A stretch of 36,222 bases of DNA from Anaerosomatales bacterium. Its GTDB lineage: Bacteria > Actinomycetota > Coriobacteriia > Anaerosomatales > SLCP01. Location: positions 1 to 36,222 of the forward strand of contig JARGFT010000014.1 in the NCBI GenBank assembly GCA_029210645.1. Direction: 5' to 3'. The notes under the pieces were generated by a model that searched no databases, was not told where the DNA came from, and saw only the letters and a program-made list of their open reading frames with translations. Positions 22,430 to 31,104 of the stretch are shown piece after piece. Within the stretch, counting starts at the first letter, position 1. The number at the start of each line of letters is the position of its first letter. Both the position numbers and the translations under genes were made by a program.

Positions 22430-24181
22430 ATGCCCGAGCTCGACAACGCCGCGATCGCACGGGAGCTCGAGGTCATGGGCGATCTGCTCGAGATCGCTGG
22501 CGCCGACAGGTTCCGGGTACTCAGCTACCGGAAGGCAGCGAACTCGATCCGTGCGTGGCCCGAGCAGCTTTCGGCGATGGCCGAACAGGACCGTCTCACC
22601 GAGGTTCCCGGCGTGGGCAAGAGGCTCGCGGCGAGCATCACCGAGATGCTCCATCACGGGACCTTCCCCGAACTCGAGGCGGCCAAGGCCGAGTATCCGG
22701 CGGGGCTGGTCGAGCTCACGCAGGTTGCCGGCGTCGGCCCGACACGTGCCCGGCAGTTCTACGACAAGCTCGGTGTGGACTCGGTCGACGCCCTGCTGCA
22801 TGCGATCGACTCCGGCGAGCTGGGCCGGATCGGCGGGATGGGTGAGAAGACCGTCGCGAGCATCCGCCGTGGAGTCGAGTCGTTCCTGGCACACCGCGGG
22901 CGGATGCTGCTGAGGGACGCCCTTCCGCTCGCCGAGCGCCTCGCCGCCGAGTTGCTCGAACACCCCGCGGTACTCAGCGCCACCCCCGCCGGCTCGCTCC
23001 GCCGCATGCAGGAGACCGTCGGCGACATCGACATCATCACCGCATCCGAGGACGGCCCCGCGGTGATGGATGCGGTACGCGAGCTTCCTGCCGTGGCGCG
23101 GGTGCTCGGCAGCGGCGAGACCAAGACGAGCGTGCTCACAACCTCCGGGCTCCAGGTCGACGTGCGTGTCGTCGCCCCGGAGCAGGCTGGTGCCGCGCTC
23201 CAGTACTTCACCGGTAGCAAGGAGCACAACATCGCCCTGCGCCAGATTGCCAAGCGTGCCGGCATGAAGGTCAACGAGTACGGGGTGTTTCGCGTGGATG
23301 CGCAGGGCACCGAGGTCGAACGCCTCGGGGGAACCACCGAGGACGAGGTCTACGAACTTCTCGGTTTCCCGCAGACCCCACCGCCCGAGATCCGCCACGA
23401 CACCGGCGAGATAGAGGCCGCTCTTGCCGGCACACTCCCGCGCCTAGTCGAACCCGGTGACATCCGCGGTGACTTCCACGCGCACACCACGAGCACGGAC
23501 GCCCACTCCACGCTCGAGGAGAACCGGGCGATGGCCGCCGAACTCGGCTACGAGTACCTGGTCGTGACCGATCACGCCGAGAACCTGCGCATGGTACGCG
23601 GGATGACCGTGCCACAGCTCGAGGAGCAGTGGGCCGAGGTCGACGCGCTCAACGCGGCCCGCGGCGAGCTGCCCTACATCCTCAAAGGCGTGGAACTCAA
23701 CATCGGCGCGGACGGTACCGTGGATTACGCCCCGGACGTCCTGGCCCGCTTCGACTTCTGTATCGCATCGCTGCACTCGGGATGGGGGGAGGATGGCGAG
23801 GCGGTGACCGGGCGGCTCCTGCGCGCGATGGAAAGTCTCTACGTCGACATCATCGGTCACCCCACGGGACGCATCATCGGCAGGCGCGACCCGATCGCGC
23901 TGGACATGGACTCCGTGCTGGCCAGGGCGGCCGAGACCGGCACGATCATGGAACTCAACGCCTACCCCGACCGTCTCGACCTGTCCGACGCTCACCTGCG
24001 GCTCGCCATGCAACACGGCGTGCGCATCGCCATCGGTACCGACGCGCACCGCGCCGAGCACATGCGCTACATGCGCTACGGTGTGGCGACCGCCAGACGT
24101 GGTTGGGTGACGCCGGACCTGTGCCTGAACGCCCAGCCCCTCGACACGGTGCGCTCCTGGCTCAGGCGAAACTCGGCCTAG
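22430..24181 (+). CDS. polX: PolX-type DNA polymerase X with PHP domain
   Basis: 583 residues. The order is an N-terminal HhH region (VPGVGKRLAASI at about 59-70, VAGVGPTRARQFY at about 99-111), the family X polymerase core (GSLRR at 188-192, Asp199 and Asp201 in GDIDIIT, Asp244 in LQVDVR), and a C-terminal PHP domain from about 345 (GDFHAHTTSTDAH, VVTDHAE, ASLHSGWG, GTDAHRAEHM). Bacterial PolX fills short gaps in repair and its PHP domain has Mn-dependent exonuclease or phosphatase activity. ATG 22430 has AGGAGGGG about 9 bases upstream, starting 16 bases after argH, so it is probably the last gene of the arg run. Why repair joins arginine synthesis is not obvious. Confidence 0.92.
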   Translation: MPELDNAAIARELEVMGDLLEIAGADRFRVLSYRKAANSIRAWPEQLSAMAEQDRLTEVPGVGKRLAASITEMLHHGTFPELEAAKAEYPAGLVELTQVAGVGPTRARQFYDKLGVDSVDALLHAIDSGELGRIGGMGEKTVASIRRGVESFLAHRGRMLLRDALPLAERLAAELLEHPAVLSATPAGSLRRMQETVGDIDIITASEDGPAVMDAVRELPAVARVLGSGETKTSVLTTSGLQVDVRVVAPEQAGAALQYFTGSKEHNIALRQIAKRAGMKVNEYGVFRVDAQGTEVERLGGTTEDEVYELLGFPQTPPPEIRHDTGEIEAALAGTLPRLVEPGDIRGDFHAHTTSTDAHSTLEENRAMAAELGYEYLVVTDHAENLRMVRGMTVPQLEEQWAEVDALNAARGELPYILKGVELNIGADGTVDYAPDVLARFDFCIASLHSGWGEDGEAVTGRLLRAMESLYVDIIGHPTGRIIGRRDPIALDMDSVLARAAETGTIMELNAYPDRLDLSDAHLRLAMQHGVRIAIGTDAHRAEHMRYMRYGVATARRGWVTPDLCLNAQPLDTVRSWLRRNSA

Positions 24182-24597
24182 CTCAAGACCGCGACACGGG
24201 CGACGTGGTATCCGACGAGCACCACGTGAAGCCCTGCGGCTGCGACCGCGAGCACGATCACGCTCCGGTAGTGCCGTAGCCACCACATACCCGCGACGAC
24301 GGCTGCAAGGCTCGTGAGCTTGAGGGCCAGCGCCGCTCCCGGTCCCGCATCGTATGCCGCACGCATCAGGGGGTTACTCTCGGCGGCGCCGAGCGAGGTG
24401 AGGGCGTTGTACGTCAGTGCCCAGTCGAGGACCCCGAGCACGAGGATCAGCACAAGGAGTGTCGCGAAATAGCGCTGATCGGAACGGACGAGTCCGGAGA
24501 GCGGGTAGCTCCGCCGCCGGTCGAACCCGGTGCGGCGCTCGGGCCAGTGCCACGAGGCGCGCATCTCACGCCGCTCCGAATCCCGTCTCTCAGTCAC
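24178..24597 (-). CDS. DUF5658-like membrane protein
   Basis: 139 residues. A basic, Arg-rich cytoplasmic start (about 1-40) precedes a membrane segment (about 43-65, YFATLLVLILVLGVLDWALTYNALT), then GAAESNPLMRAAYDAGPG, then two more membrane helices (about 88-107 and 112-135). The LDxxLTxxxLxxGxxExNPLM pattern is that of DUF5658. Function is unknown. Its stop shares four bases (ctag) with the polX stop, tail to tail. It is divergent from the glycosylase gene, 77 bases away. Confidence 0.6.
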   Translation of the reverse strand: MTERRDSERREMRASWHWPERRTGFDRRRSYPLSGLVRSDQRYFATLLVLILVLGVLDWALTYNALTSLGAAESNPLMRAAYDAGPGAALALKLTSLAAVVAGMWWLRHYRSVIVLAVAAAGLHVVLVGYHVARVAVLS

Positions 24598-24674
24598 CTC
24601 AACCTCCGAGACCCCGTAGTGGACATCTATACCCTCCCTCCCGGCCTGCTCTAACGTGCGGTACCATCTCGTCC

Positions 24675-25331
24675 ATGGAACCGACGCTCCCGGATGCCTC
24701 CTTGCTGCTGCCCCGCTCCTTCTTCGCGCGGGAACCCCGCGTCGTCGCGCGCGAGGTACTCGGGTGCCCGCTCGTGTCGCGCAAGGCTGGCGCGCTGACC
24801 GGTGGCGTCATCGTGGAGACCGAGGCCTACCTCGGGACGGACGATCCGGGCAGTCACGCCTCCACCCGGGGCATCACGAAGCGCAACGCGGTGATGTACG
24901 GACCGCCCGGCCATGCCTACGTCTACTTCACCTACGGCAACCACCACATGCTGAACTTCGTGTGCGAACCGGAAGGGACCGCCGGTGCTGTGTTGGTGAG
25001 GGCGGTGCGTCCACTCTGGGGGATCGGAGAGATGACCCGGCGACGCGGAGGCCGAACCCTGGGCGAGCTCGCCAACGGCCCCGGAAAGCTCACCGCCGCC
25101 CTCGCCATCGATCTGTCAGACAACGCTTGTCCCCTCAACGAGATGGGGATATTCGTCTACGATGCGCCCCGTGTCGTCGATGCGCAGGTGGTGGCCACGG
25201 GGCGCGTCGGTCTTTCGAACGGCCACGAACACGAGTACCGTTATCACCTGCGTGACGATCCGTTCGTATCCCGAGGGCGCACCGGTCCTTGCCCGAGTTC
25301 GGTCCGCAGGAAGAACAGGAGCCAGACGTGA
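24675..25331 (+). CDS. DNA-3-methyladenine glycosylase (AAG/Mpg type)
   Basis: 218 residues. Removes alkylated purines to begin base excision repair. It matches the AAG family: FFAREPRVVAREVLGCPLVSR, VETEAYLGTDDPGSHASTRG with the catalytic Glu, RNAVMYGPPGHAYVYFTYGNHHMLNFV, and a C-terminal RVGLSNG. The AAG fold differs from the HhH glycosylase AlkA, so the symbol mpg would be apt but naming varies. ATG 24675 lacks a good SD. The stop overlaps the next GTG (GTGA at 25328-25331). Confidence 0.9.
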   Translation: MEPTLPDASLLLPRSFFAREPRVVAREVLGCPLVSRKAGALTGGVIVETEAYLGTDDPGSHASTRGITKRNAVMYGPPGHAYVYFTYGNHHMLNFVCEPEGTAGAVLVRAVRPLWGIGEMTRRRGGRTLGELANGPGKLTAALAIDLSDNACPLNEMGIFVYDAPRVVDAQVVATGRVGLSNGHEHEYRYHLRDDPFVSRGRTGPCPSSVRRKNRSQT

Positions 25332-26290
25332 GCATCGCACTGAAGGACGTCTACCGCATCGCAGTCGAGAAGGGTGTCGCCGAGGACGCTCGTGACCGCA
25401 GTGAGATCGATCGCGTCCTCGCCAACGCCAGGAAGACCTACGAGAAGCTCGACGAGGACGAGCGGGATTTCTTCGACACCGAGAAGTTCACCAACCCGTA
25501 CTCGGACACGAGGATCGCGGTGGGTGATCCGGAGTCGATGGTCCGCGGGCTGATCGTGGGCATCGACATGGAGGTGGGGGAGGTACTGCTCGCCGATCGG
25601 CTCCGCGAGAAGGGTGAGCCGATCGACCTCGTCTTCGCCCACCACCCCGAGGGACCGGGCTTCGCGGGGTTGCACGAAGTCATGTACATGCAGGCCGATC
25701 TCTGGGCGGCCCAGGGTGTGGGCATCGGCGCGGCCGACGCCCTCATAGAGCCGCGCGCACAGGAGATCCGCCGCAAGATCATGCCGGCGAACCACTACCG
25801 CGCTATCGATGCAGCCAAGATCCTGGGTTTCTCCATGATGTCGTGCCACACTCCGGCCGATAACAGCGTCAACTCTTTCGTACAGCGCTTTCTCGAACAG
25901 GAGGCGCCAGCAACCCTGGATGACGTGGTCAAGGTCCTGCGCACCATACCCGAGTACGCCGACGCTGCCCGCAAGGGCTACGGTCCGGCGCTCATATCCG
26001 GCTCGCCATCTGCGCGCCCCGGCCGCATCGTCGTCGACATGACCGGCGGCACCGAGGGCCCGAAAGAGGCGCTCGAGCGCCTCTCGGCGGCGGGCGTGGG
26101 CACGCTGGTGGGAATGCACTACTCCGAGGAGCACCGGAAGCGGGCCGAGGAGCTCAAGGTGAACCTGATCATCGCCGGTCACGTGTCGTCGGACACGCTC
26201 GGCATGAACCTCGTCCTCGACGAGATCGAGAGAGCCGGCGAGATCGCCATCTACTGCACGTCAGGGATGGTGCGCGTCAAGCGCCCCTAG
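25328..26290 (+). CDS. NIF3-family (DUF34) protein, NGG1p-interacting factor 3 type
   Basis: 320 residues. A metal-binding family of unsettled function. Signature parts are a His-rich FAHHPEGPGF near residue 100, a GMHYSEEHRKRAEELKVNLIIAGHVSSDTLGMN near 265-300, and VDMTGGTEGPKEALERL. It starts at GTG 25328, overlapping the glycosylase stop, with CAGGAG about 5 bases upstream. The first 60 residues are an extra helical region (DVYRIAVEKGVAEDARDRSEIDRV) not needed for the fold. The coupling to a repair glycosylase is unexplained. Confidence 0.8.
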   Translation: MSIALKDVYRIAVEKGVAEDARDRSEIDRVLANARKTYEKLDEDERDFFDTEKFTNPYSDTRIAVGDPESMVRGLIVGIDMEVGEVLLADRLREKGEPIDLVFAHHPEGPGFAGLHEVMYMQADLWAAQGVGIGAADALIEPRAQEIRRKIMPANHYRAIDAAKILGFSMMSCHTPADNSVNSFVQRFLEQEAPATLDDVVKVLRTIPEYADAARKGYGPALISGSPSARPGRIVVDMTGGTEGPKEALERLSAAGVGTLVGMHYSEEHRKRAEELKVNLIIAGHVSSDTLGMNLVLDEIERAGEIAIYCTSGMVRVKRP

Positions 26291-26334
26291 GCTGCCGCCC
26301 GCACCGCGCGTCATCAAGGCTACCTCGCACCCCT

Positions 26335-28557
26335 CTACGGGTTCGGGGTAGCCGTCGGTTCGGGTGTGGGAGGCGGCTCGGGAGCGGGCGGCGGTGGAGG
26401 AGGCGGAGGTGGTGTCGGGTCCTTGCCCTTGGAGACCTGGACCGTGACCATGGTGTTGGGCTTGACCTTGTCTCCCGCGGCAGGCTCCTGCGAGATGATC
26501 GTCCCGGCGGGAACCGTGTCGTGGAACACCTCTGCTGCGGCCAGTCCGAGTCCCGTGTTCTCCAGCGCCGAGCGTGCTTGCGCGAGGGTCATGCCCTCGA
26601 GGTCGGGAACGGGCACCTCGAGCGGGGGCTGCTTGAAGGTGTACTCCGGCTTGCCGACCTTCTCGAAGTCAAGTGCGGGCCGGCCCTTGAGAGCGGCGCG
26701 CATGAAGTCGGCCCAGATCGGTGCGGCTACCGTGCCTCCGAATCCGCGACGGCCGCGAACGTTGAGCATGGGCCGCTCTTCCTGGTAGAAGCCCACCCAC
26801 ACGGACGTGACCAGGTCGGGGGTGTAGCCCACGAACCAGGCGTCGCGGTAGTTCTGGCTGGTGCCGGTCTTGCCGGCGACGGGACGACCGATGTTGGCCA
26901 CGCGGGCCGTGCCTCCGGTGATCACACCGCGGAGCACGGCTGTCGCTTCACCGGCGATCTCGGGCGCGAGGACCTGCTCGCCCTCGGGCTCGACTTCGAA
27001 GACTACCTCGCCGTGCCGGTCGACGACCTTGGTGATGGCGACCGGCTCGTAGTGGACACCGGTGGTCGCCAGCGTGCCGTAGGCCGAGGCCATCTCGAGC
27101 GGCGTGACGTTCTGCGAGCCGAGCGCGATCGACGGGTAGGGCGGGATCTCCGAGCGGATCCCCATCCGCCGGGCCACGGCGGAGACTTTCTGCGCACCCG
27201 TGCTCTCGTCGTCATTGAGTTCCCAGATCAATCGCGCGAACACCGTGTTCACCGATGACCGTGTGGCCGAGTCCATGGTGATGAAGCCGCGACCGCGACC
27301 CTCGCTGTTCGAGACCTCCCAGAGGGGCTCGGTGGGAATCCTGGCCGGCGAGGAGGAGTCGACGTAGCGCGAAGGGGGCATGCCTGCCTCGAGCGCGGCG
27401 ACCAGTACGAACGTCTTGAAGCTCGACCCGGGCTGACGTCGTCCCTGGGTCGCGAGGTTGAACTTGTTGGTGGAGAAGTCACGTCCTCCAACGAGGGCCT
27501 TGATGAAGCCGTCCCGCGGGTCTATCGAAACGAGCGCGGTGTCCGGGTCCTCCGGTCTGCCGAGTGCCTCGTTCACCGATTCCTCGGCCAGCTTCTGCAT
27601 GCTCATATCGAGCGTGGTGTGGACCTCCAGGCCACCCTCGAACACGAGGGTCGGGTCGTACTCCTGCTGGAGGATCTTCTTGACGTGAGCGACGAAGTAC
27701 GGCGCGGCGTAGATGCCGTCCGCGGGCTCCGGCGCTCGCTTGAGCTCGAGCGGCGTCTCGCGCGCTTCCTCGTACTCTTCGGCAGTGATGTAGCCGTTCG
27801 CGAGCATGCGCGCGAGCACGACGTTGCGCCGTCTGGTTGCACCCTCGGGGTTTGCGTACGGGGAGAGCCTGCTGGGTTGCTGCGGAAGCCCGGCCATCAA
27901 TGCCGCCTCGGCGAGCGTGAGTTCGTCGGCGTCTTTCGAGAAGAAAGTCTGCGACGCGGCCTGCGCACCGTAGGCGCCCTCGCCGAAGTAGATCGCGTTG
28001 AGGTAGAGCTCGAGGATCTCATCCTTGCTCTTGCGCCTCTCCAGCTCGCGTGCGAGGAAGGCCTCCCGGACCTTGCGTGCAAAGGAGATGTCCGTGCGCT
28101 CATCGAGAAGCACGGTGTTGCGGATGTACTGCTGCGTGATGGTCGAGGCGCCCTCCTCGACCGAGCCGGCAGCGACGTCCTTGATGGCTGCGCGTGCGAT
28201 GCTGTACAGGTCGATACCGTCGTGGCTGTAGAAGCGTTCGTCCTCGACGGCGACGATCGCATCGACCAGATCGGTCGCGATGGACGACATCGGCACGACG
28301 GTCCGGTTCTCGAGGTAGAGTCGGGCAAGCAGCACACCATCGGCGGAGTAGACCCGTGTGGTCTGTGCAACCTCGAATGCATCGGGCGAATCGTAGTCGG
28401 GGAGGTCCTGCAGCCACGAGCCGACGACGCCGAACGCGCCTGCGGCTCCGAACGCGAGAAGGGCAACGACGCCGATCGCGGCCGCTGACAGGATCCCGAG
28501 CACGACCCGTGCACTTCCACGACGCGATCGTCGCGCTCTCATCCGCCTGCTCGCCAT
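26335..28557 (-). CDS. Class A penicillin-binding protein with PASTA and Pro-rich tail
   Basis: 740 residues. It makes and cross-links peptidoglycan at the membrane. A basic start and membrane helix (about 15-45) lead into the GT51 glycosyltransferase domain (Glu105 in AVEDERFYSHDGID, EGASTITQQYIRN), then the transpeptidase domain with Ser378 (SSFK 378-381), SVN (435-437) and KTG (563-565). One PASTA domain (about 645-710, VPVPDLEGMTLAQARSALENTGLGL) and a tail of about 28 mostly Pro residues end the protein. PASTA domains bind muropeptides or beta-lactams. It runs opposite to the U32 gene. Confidence 0.93.
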   Translation of the reverse strand: MASRRMRARRSRRGSARVVLGILSAAAIGVVALLAFGAAGAFGVVGSWLQDLPDYDSPDAFEVAQTTRVYSADGVLLARLYLENRTVVPMSSIATDLVDAIVAVEDERFYSHDGIDLYSIARAAIKDVAAGSVEEGASTITQQYIRNTVLLDERTDISFARKVREAFLARELERRKSKDEILELYLNAIYFGEGAYGAQAASQTFFSKDADELTLAEAALMAGLPQQPSRLSPYANPEGATRRRNVVLARMLANGYITAEEYEEARETPLELKRAPEPADGIYAAPYFVAHVKKILQQEYDPTLVFEGGLEVHTTLDMSMQKLAEESVNEALGRPEDPDTALVSIDPRDGFIKALVGGRDFSTNKFNLATQGRRQPGSSFKTFVLVAALEAGMPPSRYVDSSSPARIPTEPLWEVSNSEGRGRGFITMDSATRSSVNTVFARLIWELNDDESTGAQKVSAVARRMGIRSEIPPYPSIALGSQNVTPLEMASAYGTLATTGVHYEPVAITKVVDRHGEVVFEVEPEGEQVLAPEIAGEATAVLRGVITGGTARVANIGRPVAGKTGTSQNYRDAWFVGYTPDLVTSVWVGFYQEERPMLNVRGRRGFGGTVAAPIWADFMRAALKGRPALDFEKVGKPEYTFKQPPLEVPVPDLEGMTLAQARSALENTGLGLAAAEVFHDTVPAGTIISQEPAAGDKVKPNTMVTVQVSKGKDPTPPPPPPPPPAPEPPPTPEPTATPNP

Positions 28558-28656
28558 TGCTTGCTGCCCACCTCCGGTCGTCTATTATCTCACCCTGCGC
28601 TAGTATCGTGCCAGGTGACTCCGAACGGCGTTACCGAATGGACAGACGAGGTCACG

Positions 28657-31074
28657 ATGTCTGAAGTTCCCACATCCTCCGGACCCGAGTTGCTCGCACC
28701 CGCCGGAGGGCCCGAGGCGCTGCGTGCCGCCGTGAACAACGGCGCCGACGCCGTCTATCTCGGAGTCGACCGGCTCAACGCGCGCCGGGGGGCCGAGAAC
28801 TTCGAGCTGGATGCGCTCGACGAAGCGACGCGCTTTGCGCACCTGAGAGGCGCTAAGGTGTACCTGACGGCCAACGTCGTCATTCGCCCCTCCGAGATGG
28901 GCGATGCACTCGAGCTCGTCGATGAGGCGTGGGCGCGCGGGGTCGACGCAGTCATCGTACAGGACCTCGGCCTTGCCCGTGCCGTCTCCCGCGAGCTGCC
29001 CCACGTGCGGCTGCACGCGTCGACCCAGATCAACGCGCACAATACACCGACCGTCTCCGAGTTGGAGCGACTCGGCTTCTCGCGCGTCACGCTCGCGCGT
29101 GAACTTTCTCTTCCCGAGATCGAGACGATCGCGCGCCACTCCCGTGTCGAGGTCGAGACGTTCGTCCACGGCGCGCTCTGCTTCTGCTACTCGGGGCAGT
29201 GTCTGCTCTCATCGGCGGTAGGAGGCCGCTCGGCGAACAGGGGTATGTGTGCCCAGCCGTGCCGCTTGCCCTACGAGCTCCTCGACGACAAGGGCAGAGA
29301 GCTCGAGGCGCCCGGGCGATACCTGCTGAGCCCTCGCGACCTCGCCGGCATCTCGTTGCTCCCGCAGATCGTCTCGACGGGGGTCAGGGCCATCAAGATC
29401 GAAGGCCGTATGAAGAGCCCCGAGTACGTGGCTATCGTCACCGGCGTCTACCGTGCTGCGCTCGACAGGGCTATCTCCGGTCCGGACACCTTCGAGGTCA
29501 CCGATGCAGAGGCCGACGCGCTCGCCGAGGCGTTCAGCCGCGGCTTCACGACCGGCTACCTGGCAGGAATCCGGGACGAGCGCCTCATGGGGTACGACCG
29601 ACCGAACAACCGCGGGGTTCCCGTGGGACGGGTCGTCAGCGTCGAGGAGCGAACGGCGGTCGTGGCCTTGGACAAGGCCGTGGAGACCGGGGACACCCTG
29701 GAGTTCTGGACGCGCCGCGGCCGGTTCGGGCAGAAGGTCGGCGCACTTCTCATCGACGGCCACGAGCGTCCGGTAGCGCCGGCAGGCTCGCGTGCAGGCA
29801 TCCGGGTGGACAAGTCCGTCTCGTCGGGCGATCGCGTGTTCCGCGTGACGAGCGCCGCACTGGAGAATGCCGCGCGACGTACCTTCGCAGGTGAGGACGC
29901 CAGCCGCACGGTCAAGGTACGCGTCACCGTGCGGGCGCTCGTCGGCCAGCCGCTGGAGATATCGCTCGAGACGGATGGCCACCGCGGTGCCGCACGGGGA
30001 CCCGCTCTCGAGCCCGCACGCACGAAACCGATCACAGCCGCCGACATCACCGAGCACGTTGGCCGGCTCGGCGGTACGCCGTTTGTGCCCGAGTCGTGGG
30101 ACATAGAGCTCGGCCCCGATGTCGGCGCGGGCTTCTCGCTGCTGCACCGTGTGCGGCGGGAAGCGGTCGCAGACCTCGAGAGGATGATGCTCGCTGCTTA
30201 CGAGGGCCGTGTCGCCTCGCACCCCCGTCCACCGGCGCCCCCGCGTGGTGCGGCGTCCAACCGCGCGGACATGCCGGACCTCGTGGTGTGGACGACTCGC
30301 CTCGCAACCGCACGGGCCTGTCTGGCCGCTGGCGCGCACCGGGCGATCGTCCCCGCCTGGGCGCTGGACGCCGATGCCGAGGTTCCGCCAGGCGTCGAGG
30401 TGGAAGTGGCGCGCGTGCTCAAAGACCGTGAGGTCGACTGTGCGCTCTCCGAGGCGCGGCCGGACCGCTCGCTCGTCATCGGCAACCTCGGACTGGTCCG
30501 GCCGTCCGCGGAGGCGGGTGCCGAGGTGTGGGCGCACTGGGGGCTGAATGCGGTCAACGCCGGCACCGTTGCCGTGCTCGTGGAAGCGGGGGCCCGGGGT
30601 GTGTGGCTCTCGCCGGAGGTTTCCGGCCGCGATGCCGCGGCGATAGCTGCCGATTCGGATACGCCTGTCGGCATCGCGATCCTTGGCAGACAGGAACTCA
30701 TGGTCACCGAGCACTGCGTGCTGACGTCGTCCGGCACGTGCTCGCAGCGGTGCGGGACGTGCACACGGCGCGAACGCTGGTACGCGCTGCGCGACCGGAA
30801 GGGCTACGGCTTCCCGGTGATCAGTGACGCCGAGGGCCGGTCTCATATCTTCAACGCGGTGCCGCTCGACCTGACGCGCGCACTGCCGGAGATACTCTCC
30901 GCGGGGGTGGCAGCCGTCAGGCTCGACTTCACCGTCGAGCACCTGCAGGTCGCCCAGCGCCTCACGAGCCAGGTCCGCGCCGCCCTCGAGTCGGCAGTGG
31001 CGGGGCACGCGCCACAGGCCCAGGCCCTGCTCGATCCGGCAACAGCAGGCCACTTCTTCCGCGGGGTGCGGTAG
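28657..31074 (+). CDS. U32 peptidase family protein, RlhA/YhbU-like
   Basis: 805 residues. The N-terminal half is the U32 domain: PELLAPAGGPEALRAAVNNGADAVYLG, a TIM-barrel-like middle, GALCFCYSGQCLLSSAVGGRSANRGMCAQPCRLPYEL with clustered Cys, and IKIEGRMKSPEYVAIVTGVYR. A DUF3656-like second half follows (about 370-560), then another Cys-rich stretch (CVLTSSGTCSQRCGTC) and a final ALPEILSAGVAAVRLDF. Members such as RlhA are needed for 5-hydroxycytidine in 23S rRNA, others for collagen or unknown targets; the Cys may hold an Fe-S cluster. I chose ATG 28657 with GAGGT about 4 bases upstream. Confidence 0.85.
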   Translation: MSEVPTSSGPELLAPAGGPEALRAAVNNGADAVYLGVDRLNARRGAENFELDALDEATRFAHLRGAKVYLTANVVIRPSEMGDALELVDEAWARGVDAVIVQDLGLARAVSRELPHVRLHASTQINAHNTPTVSELERLGFSRVTLARELSLPEIETIARHSRVEVETFVHGALCFCYSGQCLLSSAVGGRSANRGMCAQPCRLPYELLDDKGRELEAPGRYLLSPRDLAGISLLPQIVSTGVRAIKIEGRMKSPEYVAIVTGVYRAALDRAISGPDTFEVTDAEADALAEAFSRGFTTGYLAGIRDERLMGYDRPNNRGVPVGRVVSVEERTAVVALDKAVETGDTLEFWTRRGRFGQKVGALLIDGHERPVAPAGSRAGIRVDKSVSSGDRVFRVTSAALENAARRTFAGEDASRTVKVRVTVRALVGQPLEISLETDGHRGAARGPALEPARTKPITAADITEHVGRLGGTPFVPESWDIELGPDVGAGFSLLHRVRREAVADLERMMLAAYEGRVASHPRPPAPPRGAASNRADMPDLVVWTTRLATARACLAAGAHRAIVPAWALDADAEVPPGVEVEVARVLKDREVDCALSEARPDRSLVIGNLGLVRPSAEAGAEVWAHWGLNAVNAGTVAVLVEAGARGVWLSPEVSGRDAAAIAADSDTPVGIAILGRQELMVTEHCVLTSSGTCSQRCGTCTRRERWYALRDRKGYGFPVISDAEGRSHIFNAVPLDLTRALPEILSAGVAAVRLDFTVEHLQVAQRLTSQVRAALESAVAGHAPQAQALLDPATAGHFFRGVR

Positions 31075-31104
31075 AGCTGCTCTCGCCAGAAGCTCGGCAG
31101 CGCG

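Noticed and set aside
20944-22476. Long reverse open frame of 510 codons across argH
   Set aside because: Antisense to argH, with the composition typical of shadow frames.
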